From: DASQZK01 sp963732905
GTDB lineage: Bacteria > Bacteroidota > Bacteroidia > Bacteroidales > GCA-2748055
Direction of reading: 5' to 3'
DNA: 64,000 bases
Assembly: GCA_963732905.1 (NCBI GenBank)
Contig: CAVTBM010000001.1
Location: 434,001-498,000 of the forward strand
Shown here: positions 31,890 through 41,092 of the stretch, in pieces
Numbering within the stretch: the first letter of the stretch is position 1
Layout of the letters: every line of letters begins with the position of its first letter
Notes under the pieces: model-generated
What the model was told of the DNA's origin: nothing
The model's database searches: none
Seen by the model: only the letters and a program-made list of their open reading frames with translations
Program-made: the position numbers and the translations under genes

Positions 31890-32360
31890 ATGAATTTAAA
31901 AGACATTCTTTCCATCTCAGGTAAACCAGGATTGTACAAATTTGTATCACAGGCTAAAAATGGTATTATTGTCGAATCGGTCATCGATAAAAAACGGATC
32001 CCCGCTTATGCAACCGATAAAGTAAGCGCCCTCGATGATATCGCCATTTTTACGGCGGACAGCGAGGTCAAACTTTCCGAGGTTTTTGACAGGATTTGGG
32101 AAAAGGAAAATGGCGGGCAAACAATACTTTCGAGGGAGGAGACTCCCCGGTTAAAAGCTTATTTTATTGAAATATTGCCCGATTATGATCAGGACAGGGT
32201 TTATGTTTCCGATATCAAAAAAGTGTTCAGCTGGTATAATCTGTTGCATGAACAGGGGATGCTGATCCCTTCAGAACCGGAAGCAGAAGCCGGAGAAGAA
32301 AATATTGGGGAAGAAAAAACTGAGGAAGGAACAGCCGCAGAGCAGGAACCAGAGGACTGA
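31890..32360 (+). CDS. DUF5606 family protein
   Basis: A 156-residue cytoplasmic protein of unknown function, widespread in Bacteroidota. The first 120 residues (NLKDILSISGKPGLYKFVSQ, then KKRIPAYATDKVSALDDIAI, then SDIKKVFSWYNLL) form the conserved domain. The last 35 residues are almost all Glu, Ala and Gly, an acidic disordered tail. It lies 13 nt after the DjlA-like gene, last of this operon. The 32361-32446 gap before convergent mazG holds no clear terminator. Confidence 0.82.
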   Translation: MNLKDILSISGKPGLYKFVSQAKNGIIVESVIDKKRIPAYATDKVSALDDIAIFTADSEVKLSEVFDRIWEKENGGQTILSREETPRLKAYFIEILPDYDQDRVYVSDIKKVFSWYNLLHEQGMLIPSEPEAEAGEENIGEEKTEEGTAAEQEPED

Positions 32361-32446
32361 AATGCAAGGTTAGAATTGCCGTGGATGACCATAACCTGGT
32401 AAGGGATTTAATTTGTCAATCCTGAGATTTCCGGCAGCTGTTCATC

Positions 32447-33229
32447 TTATTTATCATCAAACGCCTTAGCCTTTTCCCATATCACATTCATCTCATCGAG
32501 CGTCATATCCCTTAGGTCGAGACCTTTTTCGAGGGTTTGTTTTTCCAGGAAGCGGAATCTCTTCATGAATTTGCGGTTTGTTTTTTCGAGGGCAGTTTCA
32601 GGGTCGACCTCATATAGCCTGGCGGTATTGATGAGGGAGAATAAAAGATCGCCAAATTCAGCCCTGATTTTTTCCGGATCACCTTCGGCGGAAGCCTGCT
32701 CAAGTTCTTCTATTTCTTCCTTGACCTTATCCCAGATCTGGTGCGGCTCATCCCAGTCGAATCCCACTGCTCTGGCTTTCTCCTGAATGCGGTTGGCTTT
32801 GATCATGGCGGGTAATGATTTGGGAACACCCCCCAGCACCGACTTATGGCCTTCCTTCCGTTTTAGCTGCTCCCAGTTTTCGACCACATCACCGGCGGTA
32901 TCGACCTTTACATTGCCGAATACATGGGGATGCCTGAATATCAGTTTTTCATTCAATCCATTTATGACGTCAGCGATATCAAACAGCCGGTTTTCGGATC
33001 CGATCTTGGAATAGAAAACGATATGCAACATCAGGTCGCCCAGTTCTTTTTTAATATCCTCAAAATCTTCTTCGCTGATGGCGTCGGCAAGTTCATATGT
33101 CTCTTCAATGGTCAGGTTTCTCAGGCTTTCCAGGGTCTGTTGCCTGTCCCATGGACATTTTTCTCTCAGCTCATCCATGATATCCAGCAACCGCTCAAAA
33201 GCCTTCAGTTTCTCATCAAGATTATTCAT
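32447..33229 (-). CDS. mazG: Nucleoside triphosphate pyrophosphohydrolase MazG
   Basis: A 260-residue cytoplasmic enzyme that hydrolyses NTPs to NMP and PPi. It has two MazG repeats. The first has CPWDRQQTLESLRNLTIEET at about 25-44 and the metal-binding KKELGDLMLHIVFYSKI, with EE and ED pairs chelating Mg2+. The second has EELEQASAEGDPEKIRAEFG and DLLFSLINTARL. Length equals the E. coli protein (263). Its neighbour on the same strand, a DUF62 protein, ends 8 nt upstream of its start, so the two form an operon. Confidence 0.93.
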   Translation of the reverse strand: MNNLDEKLKAFERLLDIMDELREKCPWDRQQTLESLRNLTIEETYELADAISEEDFEDIKKELGDLMLHIVFYSKIGSENRLFDIADVINGLNEKLIFRHPHVFGNVKVDTAGDVVENWEQLKRKEGHKSVLGGVPKSLPAMIKANRIQEKARAVGFDWDEPHQIWDKVKEEIEELEQASAEGDPEKIRAEFGDLLFSLINTARLYEVDPETALEKTNRKFMKRFRFLEKQTLEKGLDLRDMTLDEMNVIWEKAKAFDDK

Positions 33230-33237
33230 GTCCGTTC

Positions 33238-34026
33238 TTATTTTACATCCAGGAACTCTATTCTAACAGTGGATTTATGGTCAAGATTCAGAAGGCGGGC
33301 TGCATTACCGTTATTGATAGCGATCTCCAGTAATCCCAGGGAGTTGAAGAGGGCCAGCAGGTCGCCTGCCTGCACTTCGTTATATCTCTCGTTAAGTTCC
33401 GTGATCTTATAATGTTTGCTTTGTACAAAAAGTTCAAACTTCCGTCCATGTGCCACCCTATCGAAGAGGTCTCTGGAAATATTGGTGATGGCATTCTGGT
33501 AAGAGTCGATATAGATCACACTGCCGGTGATCGCCTTTTCTTCGATGGTAGGTCTGAGGGGTACACGTTCAAGGTATGAAGCCACTTTCTCACCCAGGTC
33601 TTCGATCTTTCCGCCTTCCGAAAGATGTGCGGCAGCCTGTGTGAACATGACGAGCGCCGTGAAACTTTTCGGGACCTCTTCCTCAGGCTGTTTTAACTTT
33701 ATTGCCATCTCCAGCTCACCTCCCAGGATAAGACTGAATACACCGTTGTCTGTCCCGACGAAATATTGGCCCCTGGCTTTAACAACCAGCACGGGATTAT
33801 TGTCGGCCGGTTCGGTGTTGACCAGGATCAGGTGAATGGTTCCTTCGGGGAAACTGAGCCAGGCGTTGCGGAGAACAAATGCAGCCTGGGTGGTGTTAAA
33901 CGGTTTAATGCTATGTGTGATATCTACAATGCTTGCGGAGGGAGTGAGCCTGTGAATCCGGCCTTTGATTGCCCCTGCATAAAAATCCATGGCGTTCCAG
34001 TCGGATGTAAGCGTGATTACAGGCAT
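33238..34026 (-). CDS. DUF62 family protein (SAM hydrolase / SAM-dependent halogenase fold), catalytic triad apparently missing
   Basis: A 262-residue protein of the S-adenosyl-L-methionine hydroxide adenosyltransferase / fluorinase fold. The fold is evident: MPVITLTSDW at the start, DITHSIKPFNTTQAAFVLRN, FVGTDNGVFSLI at about 89-100, AAAHLSEGGKIEDLG, and the C-terminal barrel with IYIDSYQNAITNISRDLF. Where relatives have the Asp and Arg of a VDPGVG.xxR motif this protein reads VNTEPADNN. Where they have the His of FHGRD it reads SFTALVMFTQ. So the usual triad is not visible, and the activity may be lost or changed. The ATG at 34026 is preferred to another at 34035. Confidence 0.8.
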   Translation of the reverse strand: MPVITLTSDWNAMDFYAGAIKGRIHRLTPSASIVDITHSIKPFNTTQAAFVLRNAWLSFPEGTIHLILVNTEPADNNPVLVVKARGQYFVGTDNGVFSLILGGELEMAIKLKQPEEEVPKSFTALVMFTQAAAHLSEGGKIEDLGEKVASYLERVPLRPTIEEKAITGSVIYIDSYQNAITNISRDLFDRVAHGRKFELFVQSKHYKITELNERYNEVQAGDLLALFNSLGLLEIAINNGNAARLLNLDHKSTVRIEFLDVK

Positions 34027-34056
34027 TTCTGACACAAACTATGTAAGGTTTATGTA

Positions 34057-34086
34057 TTGAATTCTTAAAAAAATAGACTTATTTTG
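34057..34086 (+). promoter_or_regulatory. Candidate promoter for phoH-purC
   Basis: TTG at 34057-34059 and TTATTTTG at 34079-34086 are 19 nt apart, and the phoH ATG follows 35 nt later. The -7 box has one mismatch to TAnnTTTG. Confidence 0.5.
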
Positions 34087-34121
34087 TATGGCTTCAAAAG
34101 TAGTGATTATTATTCAATTTT

Positions 34122-35081
34122 ATGATTGAAAAGACCATATATTTGGAAGGCATAGACCCAATCGACTTTTTTGGTGTGAACAATAATCGCTTTGACCGGT
34201 TGAAACAACATTTTCCAAAACTAAGGATTGTGTCACGGGGAAATGCCATCATGATCAGTGGGGAGCAGACGGAAATTCAACGTTTTGAAGAGAAGGTCGA
34301 TCAGTTGATCACTTACATCAACCGCTTTAATGATATTTCACCTGAAGATATTGACGAATTGCTGTCTGACGACACTTCGGCGATCCTGGGAAGTAAACCG
34401 GAGGATTTGGATGTGCTGCTTTACGGAGAAAGCGGCAAACCGATCAGGGCCCAGACGGTGAACCAGAAGAAACTGGTGGAAGAATGCATGAAGAACGACC
34501 TGATGCTGGCTATCGGGCCGGCAGGTACGGGGAAGACCTACACAGCCATAGCCCTGGCTGTAAGATCACTTAAACTCAGGGAGGTGCGAAAGATCATTCT
34601 CACCAGGCCCGCCGTTGAAGCCGGTGAAAGACTCGGTTTTCTTCCCGGTGACCTCAAGGAAAAACTCGATCCTTATCTTCAGCCGCTGTACGACGCACTC
34701 AATGATATGATTCCCTCAAAGAAACTGAAATCATTCACAGAGGAAGGCATTATTCAGATCGCCCCCCTGGCTTACATGCGGGGTCGTACTCTCGATAATG
34801 CATTCGTGATCCTTGATGAGGCCCAGAATGCCACAGGGAACCAGCTAAAAATGTTCCTGACCAGAATGGGCCGCAATGCAAAGTTTATCGTTACCGGTGA
34901 TATAACCCAGATTGATCTGCCGAGGAAATATGAATCCGGACTTGTCATGGCTGAAAAAGTTCTTTCAGGGATCCGTGGCATTTCAATGATTCATTTTGAT
35001 GAAAGGGATATCGTCAGACACCGTCTTGTGAAACAGATTGTTGAAGCTTACAGGAACTATGGAGAAACAGAAGAATTATAA
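34122..35081 (+). CDS. phoH: PhoH family ATPase (PhoH-like)
   Basis: A 319-residue cytoplasmic ATPase with an N-terminal KH-like segment (residues about 10-70). The nucleotide-binding domain has Walker A GPAGTGKTYTAIALAVRSLK at about 127-146, Walker B NAFVILDEAQNAT, and the sensor TGDITQIDLP. Relatives in Gram-negatives act with YbeY in RNA processing or respond to phosphate stress; the role here is inferred. It is followed 18 nt later by purC. Confidence 0.92.
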   Translation: MIEKTIYLEGIDPIDFFGVNNNRFDRLKQHFPKLRIVSRGNAIMISGEQTEIQRFEEKVDQLITYINRFNDISPEDIDELLSDDTSAILGSKPEDLDVLLYGESGKPIRAQTVNQKKLVEECMKNDLMLAIGPAGTGKTYTAIALAVRSLKLREVRKIILTRPAVEAGERLGFLPGDLKEKLDPYLQPLYDALNDMIPSKKLKSFTEEGIIQIAPLAYMRGRTLDNAFVILDEAQNATGNQLKMFLTRMGRNAKFIVTGDITQIDLPRKYESGLVMAEKVLSGIRGISMIHFDERDIVRHRLVKQIVEAYRNYGETEEL

Positions 35082-35099
35082 CGATCAAAACCTATATTC

Positions 35100-36047
35100 A
35101 TGAATCAGGCAATTATCAGTACTTCATTTCAATTCCCCGGACAGAAAAGTCTCTACAAGGGAAAGGTCAGGGATGTTTATAATATTAACGGCAAATACCT
35201 TGTCATGGTTGTGAGCGACCGAATCTCAGCCTTCGACGTGGTTCTTCCCAAAGGAATTCCGTTTAAGGGACAGGTCCTGAACCAGATTGCTACAAGATTC
35301 CTCGATGCTACGGCGGACATCGTTCCGAACTGGAAACTGGCCAGTCCCGATCCGATGGTCACCATCGGACACTTTGCCCAGCCCTTTAAGGTCGAAATGG
35401 TTATCAGGGCTTATCTTACCGGACATGCCTGGAGGGAATATAAGGCCGGAAAACGCGAACTCTGCGGGGTACCTCTTCCGGAAGGGCTGAAGGAACATGA
35501 CCGTCTTCCCGTTCCCATCATTACCCCTACCACGAAAGCCGACGAAGGTCACGATCTGGATATCTCCAAAAAGGAGATCATAGGTCAGGGGTTGGTTTCT
35601 GCAGACGATTACGCGGTGATGGAAGACTATACCATGAAACTGTTCGGTCGCGGAACCAAAATGGCAGCAGATAAAGGACTGATCCTGGTAGACACAAAAT
35701 ATGAATTCGGCAAAATGGGTGATAAAATCGTCCTGATCGATGAAATCCATACCCCGGACTCATCACGGTACTTCTATGCCGACGGATACGAAGAAAGACA
35801 GGCCCGGGGTGATACACAACGACAACTTTCAAAGGAATTTGTCAGACAATGGCTCATTGAAAGAGGTTTTCAGGGACAAACCGGACAAAAAATGCCCGAA
35901 ATGCCTGATGATTTTGTGAACCAGGTCTCCGACCGGTATATCGAGCTCTACGAAAAAATCATTGGTGAATCATTCAGAAAAGCTGAAACAGCAAAAATCG
36001 AAGACAGGATCTTTTCAAATATTTCGAAATATTTGAAAACCCTGTAA
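35100..36047 (+). CDS. purC: Phosphoribosylaminoimidazole-succinocarboxamide synthase (SAICAR synthetase)
   Basis: A 315-residue cytoplasmic ligase that joins aspartate to carboxyaminoimidazole ribotide in purine synthesis. Hallmarks are YKGKVRDVYNI, SDRISAFDVVLPKGIPFKG, the PITPTTKAD-type motif (here IITPTTKADEGHD), and LILVDTKYEFGK followed by LIDEIHTPDSSRY. The C terminus is extended relative to the short E. coli type, as in eukaryotes and Bacteroidota. It probably shares the phoH transcript. Confidence 0.95.
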   Translation: MNQAIISTSFQFPGQKSLYKGKVRDVYNINGKYLVMVVSDRISAFDVVLPKGIPFKGQVLNQIATRFLDATADIVPNWKLASPDPMVTIGHFAQPFKVEMVIRAYLTGHAWREYKAGKRELCGVPLPEGLKEHDRLPVPIITPTTKADEGHDLDISKKEIIGQGLVSADDYAVMEDYTMKLFGRGTKMAADKGLILVDTKYEFGKMGDKIVLIDEIHTPDSSRYFYADGYEERQARGDTQRQLSKEFVRQWLIERGFQGQTGQKMPEMPDDFVNQVSDRYIELYEKIIGESFRKAETAKIEDRIFSNISKYLKTL

Positions 36048-36212
36048 TATTTCGGGTTAAAAAACGGTTTATAATCACTGAAGCATTCCCGTGAAACAGG
36101 AGTTTATGCGGCTTGTGTGCAATCATGCATGAATTACCTGATACACCGGTTAAATAGTGATCAACAGGATGATATCCTGAAGGAATAAAAATGAATCTTG
36201 AACATAAAATAT

Positions 36213-38243
36213 ATGAAGGTGAATAAAAAGATCCTGACCTTGCTTCTCATTTTCGTGATCTCCAGCCTTCCTTTTGTGCTTACAGCACAGGAACCGGTAA
36301 CGGTTAAAAAATCAGATAATAAGGTTATTATCGAAGGGAAAGTCTATTTCATTCATGTTGTAAAACCCGGACAAACCCTGTTTTCAATAAGCAAAGCCTA
36401 TGATGTGACTGAAAAAGACATTGCTATTGAAAACCCGGGAGTGTATTCAGGTCTCCAGGTCGGGCAGATGTTGAAAATACCTGAACAGGTTCCTGACCGT
36501 CCTTCTGCTGCTGCCGGGAATGCCGATACCACACAGTTTATCTATCATGTCTTGAAACAAGGGGAAAATATTTTTGCACTTTCACGTATGTATAATGTCT
36601 CTCCCGAAGCTATCAGGGAAGCGAATCCAGACCTTGATTATACTAATCTTCAAATTGGACAGGTTATTCTTATCCCCAGGGCAAAGTCGGTTTACAATAC
36701 GGATGATTTTATTCTTCATAAAGTCCGCAGGAGGGATACTCTCTTCGGACTCTCAAAGCGTTATAATGTCAGCATCGGGGATATAAATAAATACAATCCT
36801 GAGATACAATGGGGTGGGTTGAAAACCGGGCAGATCATCCGGATCCCTAAACCCGGGATTACGGTTGAAGCCGGAGCAGGTGAACAGGCACTGAACCAGG
36901 CAGCAGATACAATCGCTCCGCTTCAGGAAGATACCCTTCAGGGGCTTTCCCTTGACCAATATGCAGAGACGCTACCCTATTACCACGGAAAAGAACTGAA
37001 TGTAGCATTTCTTATACCCTTTGGCTATAAGATACAACAGGAACAACCGGAGGAAAATCCTGAAGATACTGAAATGGGACCCAAAAATATTGATCAGGCC
37101 TCTTCTGATCAACTCCCCGCATCGGTGAATCTGCTCGAATTTATGCAGGGCAGCCTTATCGCGATCGACTCACTCAGGAAAAGCGGTCTGTCTCTGAACG
37201 TGCATTACTTCGATACCCAAAAAAGTCCATCCCATACCCGGGATATCCTGTCATCCCCTTTTTTCCGGAATGTTGACCTGATAATCGGACCTTTTTACTC
37301 ATGGAATGTTGAGATTGTCAACGATTTTTCACTCAGTCGCCATATACCGTTAATCTGTCCCTTCTATGCCAATGACAGCCTGACTGCCTCAAATCCGTAT
37401 TTCTTCCAGCTTAACCCCTCGTATACCACTGAATTCAAATTGGCTGCCCGTTACCTTGCTAAGGATTTCGATAAGAATTTCATCTTTATTTACAATGCCG
37501 ACAGCCTTGAAATGAACAAGATCGAATATTTTAAAAACGAGCTCCTGAAATCGCTACAGAATTATACCTATTCGGAAAATGTGATCGTTAAGGAGATTAT
37601 TTATGATGATGTTGCCAGGGCTGATATATCCTCAGATCTTACCCAGGCATTGTCAAAGGACAAAAAAAATATAGTGATCATTCCGTTTACCGATGAGGCT
37701 TTCGTCACCTCAGTAGTTTCCCAGCTTTATTTCCAGCTCCGGAATTTCAATATCGAGGTGTTTGGTATGCCCCAGTGGTCGGTATTCCCCAATTCCGACT
37801 TCCTTTACTACCATAAACTCGGACTTACGTACATCACCCCTTATTATTACAGTTTCGATGACCCGAAAGTAAAAACCTTCCTAAGCGAATTCCGGAAGGG
37901 ATTTAAAGCCGAGCCATCGTTTACCACCCGCAAGGGATGTCCTTATGCCTTCCTGGGCCATGATGCAACCTTTGCATTTCTGGATGCGATACGGAAGACC
38001 GATAAACGCTTTGTCGAATATATTCTGAATGACGCTGACGGGCAACTCATGCCAGGGTACCATTTCAGGAAGAAATCACTGTACGGCGGTTTCGAAAACC
38101 AATCCTTGAATATCGTCCGGTTTAATAAGGATTTCACCATCAGCGTCATGGACGTGCCGCTGGATCAGAGAATCCAGGAGATTCTACCTGGTCAGATGCA
38201 GATAAAAACCAGGACGGATACAGTACCCGATTTCAGAAAATAA
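36213..38243 (+). CDS. Exported protein with three LysM domains and a periplasmic-binding-protein fold
   Basis: A 676-residue protein. The signal peptide (LTLLLIFVISSLPFVLTAQ) is followed by three LysM peptidoglycan-binding modules: about 45-95 (VKPGQTLFSISKAYDV), about 110-160 (LKQGENIFALSRMYNV) and about 170-220 (VRRRDTLFGLSKRYNV). After an acidic linker comes a type I periplasmic-binding fold (about 260-650: LNVAFLIPFGYKI, LEFMQGSLIAIDSLRKSGL, LIIGPFYSWNVE, KLAARYLAKDFDKNFIF). The pairing suggests a wall-anchored sensor or receptor for a small ligand; LpoA-like proteins with the same fold activate penicillin-binding proteins. The function is inference. A TTG start at 36198 is possible. Confidence 0.85.
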   Translation: MKVNKKILTLLLIFVISSLPFVLTAQEPVTVKKSDNKVIIEGKVYFIHVVKPGQTLFSISKAYDVTEKDIAIENPGVYSGLQVGQMLKIPEQVPDRPSAAAGNADTTQFIYHVLKQGENIFALSRMYNVSPEAIREANPDLDYTNLQIGQVILIPRAKSVYNTDDFILHKVRRRDTLFGLSKRYNVSIGDINKYNPEIQWGGLKTGQIIRIPKPGITVEAGAGEQALNQAADTIAPLQEDTLQGLSLDQYAETLPYYHGKELNVAFLIPFGYKIQQEQPEENPEDTEMGPKNIDQASSDQLPASVNLLEFMQGSLIAIDSLRKSGLSLNVHYFDTQKSPSHTRDILSSPFFRNVDLIIGPFYSWNVEIVNDFSLSRHIPLICPFYANDSLTASNPYFFQLNPSYTTEFKLAARYLAKDFDKNFIFIYNADSLEMNKIEYFKNELLKSLQNYTYSENVIVKEIIYDDVARADISSDLTQALSKDKKNIVIIPFTDEAFVTSVVSQLYFQLRNFNIEVFGMPQWSVFPNSDFLYYHKLGLTYITPYYYSFDDPKVKTFLSEFRKGFKAEPSFTTRKGCPYAFLGHDATFAFLDAIRKTDKRFVEYILNDADGQLMPGYHFRKKSLYGGFENQSLNIVRFNKDFTISVMDVPLDQRIQEILPGQMQIKTRTDTVPDFRK

Positions 38244-38521
38244 CCATCATTTATGCCATCCTGTGGCTGACAGATTAGTAAGAACTCTTCCCGGAGCGTG
38301 ATTTTAAACGCTCTTGATACGCCCCGGGAATTTCTAACGTATCCTGTCATACAATCTTCCAGGGGATTCTTTATTATTTCTCCTGCGGGCTGGCTCAAAT
38401 CCTGCTTCATTCATAATCTTCCCGAAACTTTCCATTCATGGGGACAGGTTAACACAATACATCAGAATCTTGAAGGAATAAAGGTCATTATAAAGGTCTT
38501 CGGGTTGGGTAGGACAAACGA

Positions 38522-40915
38522 CTATTCATACCGCAAGGCATCCACGGGGTTAGCTGCAGCAGTTTTGATGGTCTGGGCATTGATGATGATAAGGGCAGGA
38601 AGAAGTGTGAAAATGCCGGTTAAAGGGAATGCCCAGAGCGGGATGACAATTCTGTAAGAGAATTCTCTGAGCCATAATTCCATAAGATAATAACTAAGAG
38701 GCCAGGCGACGATATTTGAGATCAGGATCAGTTGCAGATATTCGACGGAAAGCAGTTTACTGACTTCAAATATACTGGCACCCACGGCTTTTCTTATCCC
38801 GATTTCTTTGGTACGCTTTTCTGCTGTGTATGACGCCAGTCCCAGCAATCCAAGTGATGCAATGAAAATGGCGAACAGGGTGAGGTAAATAAACAGGACC
38901 CCAAGTTTTCGATCAGAACTGTAAAGCTCCATAAATGACTGATCCATAAATTCATAGTCGAAAGGTAGTTCCGGGTTCAGTTTATTCCATGTCGCAGCAA
39001 TGTCTTTGATGGTTCTTTCCTGTTTACCTGGCCTCAGCCTGACAACGAGGAAGCCGGGGAGGTCACGCTTACAAAAGATCATCGTAGGCCCGATCAATTC
39101 GTGCAGTGAACGGTAATGAAAATCTTTGACCACACCTATGACATGAAAAGTTTTTCCTTTATCGCTTGTATTTGAGATCGTTTTCCCCACAGGATCTGTC
39201 CATTTCAGCCTCTTCATCAGGGTTTCATTGATGATGACAGCATCGGTATCGGAAGGGAAATCCCTGGAAAAATTTCTCCCCTCGATAATCTTCATTTTTA
39301 GTGTTTTGTCGATAAAATCCTCATCCGAATCGAAATTGTAGATCAGCCAGGGTTCTTTGTTGAATCCTTCCGGATAATAGGAGGCCCCGGAGAGACTCAT
39401 TCCCGGGACAGAGGAGGCAAGGCTTGCAGCTTCGACACCCGGGAGAGAGGAGATATTTTCCTTAAGAACAGCCGCATTCTTTTTTATTTCTTCATTGCGC
39501 AGGAAAATGGTGATCACATTGTCCTTATCAAAACCAAGCCGTTTTTCCCTGATATAGTTCAACTGCCTGTAGATGATTATGGTCGATACGATGAGCCCGG
39601 CTGAAATGGTGAACTGAATGAAGACCAGAACATTCCTGAGCAATTTGTTGGATCCGCTTCCAGGTAATTTAGTTTTTAAAAGTTTCGCCGGTTTTAAGGA
39701 AGAAAGGAAGAGTGCCGGGTAACTTCCGGAAAAAATGCCGAGTAAAAGGGCGATCATTCCGAAACCAAGGAGCAGCTTCCAGTTTTCGACATAGTTGATG
39801 GAAATATTTTTACCCGTGATCTGGTTAAAGGTCGGCAGCAGGATTTCAATCAATGCCAGGGCAAAGATCAGTGCCAACATACAAAGGAATACCGATTCGC
39901 CAAGGAACTGATAAATCAGTTGTCTTCTGCCTGCACCCATGATCTTACGGATGGTCACTTCCATGGCACGGTTTGATGAACGGGCAGTGGAGAGATTCAT
40001 GAAATTCACCCCGGCAATCAGCAGGATCCCGGCAGCTATGGCTAACAGGATATAGATATAGGAAATGTCGCCGTTCGGGCGGATCTCTCCTATGAGATTG
40101 GATTTCAGATGTATATCCTTTACTGGCTGAAGATATGGATGCATTTCAATATTTTCTTTTTCCATGTCCTCACCGGCGAACTTATTGAGAAAATCACTGA
40201 TTTTATGCTCAAAGGATATTGGATCGATGCCAGGCTTCAGCTTCAGATAGGTATAGTACATCAAACTACCCCAGTCGTCCAGTATGCCTGGTCCTCTTTC
40301 TTTCACAAGGGTCTGAAAGGAAGTCAGAAGGTTAATAGCAAGATGCGTCTCCGACGGAGGATCCTGGATAACACCGGTAACCGTCAGATCATACTGATTG
40401 TTGAGTTTAATTTTTTCCCCGACAGGGTTCCTGTTTCCAAAATATTTATGGGCTATGCTTTTCGTCAGGATCACCGAATAGGGTTCTTTCAGTGCCTCCA
40501 CCGGATCCCCGTATATCATATTGAAAGTGAAAATCCTGAAAAAATTGGTGTCGGCATATACCATATGATTATCGTAGAATTTTTTATCGCCGGCACTCAG
40601 GAGCTGGCTTCCGCCAACATGGAAAAATACAGTATAGTCCTCAATCTCCGGAAGCTCCCTCTTAAGCGTATGCCCCAGGGCACCGGGCGTGACAGCTACA
40701 TTTAACGGCATTTCGCCGAGTTTGCCATCGATGGCTATCCGGTAAATACGGTCATAATCTTTGTGGAACCGGTCATAGCTGAGTTCATCGAAAATGTATA
40801 GAATGATCAGAAAACCAACGGTCAGCCCGAGAGTCAGCCCGAGAATATTAATCAGGCTGAAACCTTTTTGTCTTGAAAGATTCCGGATGGATATGATGAG
40901 AAAGCTTCTCAGCAT
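38522..40915 (-). CDS. MacB/FtsX-type ABC transporter permease
   Basis: A 797-residue inner-membrane permease. The N terminus (RNLSRQKGFSLINILGLTLG) is the first helix of a MacB core domain with the large periplasmic loop (about 45-280). The FtsX half follows (about 285-430), then a second periplasmic loop (about 450-665) and FtsX region (about 670-790) carrying EIGIRKAVGAS. Two FtsX halves in one chain are typical of Bacteroidota permeases exporting peptides, drugs or lipoproteins. The partner ATPase is not adjacent. No terminator was found; the 38244-38521 gap downstream has a GAGCGT/ACGCTC hairpin without a T-run. Confidence 0.9.
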   Translation of the reverse strand: MLRSFLIISIRNLSRQKGFSLINILGLTLGLTVGFLIILYIFDELSYDRFHKDYDRIYRIAIDGKLGEMPLNVAVTPGALGHTLKRELPEIEDYTVFFHVGGSQLLSAGDKKFYDNHMVYADTNFFRIFTFNMIYGDPVEALKEPYSVILTKSIAHKYFGNRNPVGEKIKLNNQYDLTVTGVIQDPPSETHLAINLLTSFQTLVKERGPGILDDWGSLMYYTYLKLKPGIDPISFEHKISDFLNKFAGEDMEKENIEMHPYLQPVKDIHLKSNLIGEIRPNGDISYIYILLAIAAGILLIAGVNFMNLSTARSSNRAMEVTIRKIMGAGRRQLIYQFLGESVFLCMLALIFALALIEILLPTFNQITGKNISINYVENWKLLLGFGMIALLLGIFSGSYPALFLSSLKPAKLLKTKLPGSGSNKLLRNVLVFIQFTISAGLIVSTIIIYRQLNYIREKRLGFDKDNVITIFLRNEEIKKNAAVLKENISSLPGVEAASLASSVPGMSLSGASYYPEGFNKEPWLIYNFDSDEDFIDKTLKMKIIEGRNFSRDFPSDTDAVIINETLMKRLKWTDPVGKTISNTSDKGKTFHVIGVVKDFHYRSLHELIGPTMIFCKRDLPGFLVVRLRPGKQERTIKDIAATWNKLNPELPFDYEFMDQSFMELYSSDRKLGVLFIYLTLFAIFIASLGLLGLASYTAEKRTKEIGIRKAVGASIFEVSKLLSVEYLQLILISNIVAWPLSYYLMELWLREFSYRIVIPLWAFPLTGIFTLLPALIIINAQTIKTAAANPVDALRYE

Positions 40916-41092
40916 CCTAAAACGTTTTTCGTGTATGGCACATTGATTGTGCCAACAATTACAAATTGTTTAGTGTCAGGATGTTTTAAAAGTTCAGGGC
41001 TATTTATAAATGAGTGAATATGTTCATTTCCGTATACCTGAAGTACGAAACCGGACAATCCGTATCAGGGACATTCCCCGCTTTCCGGTGAG

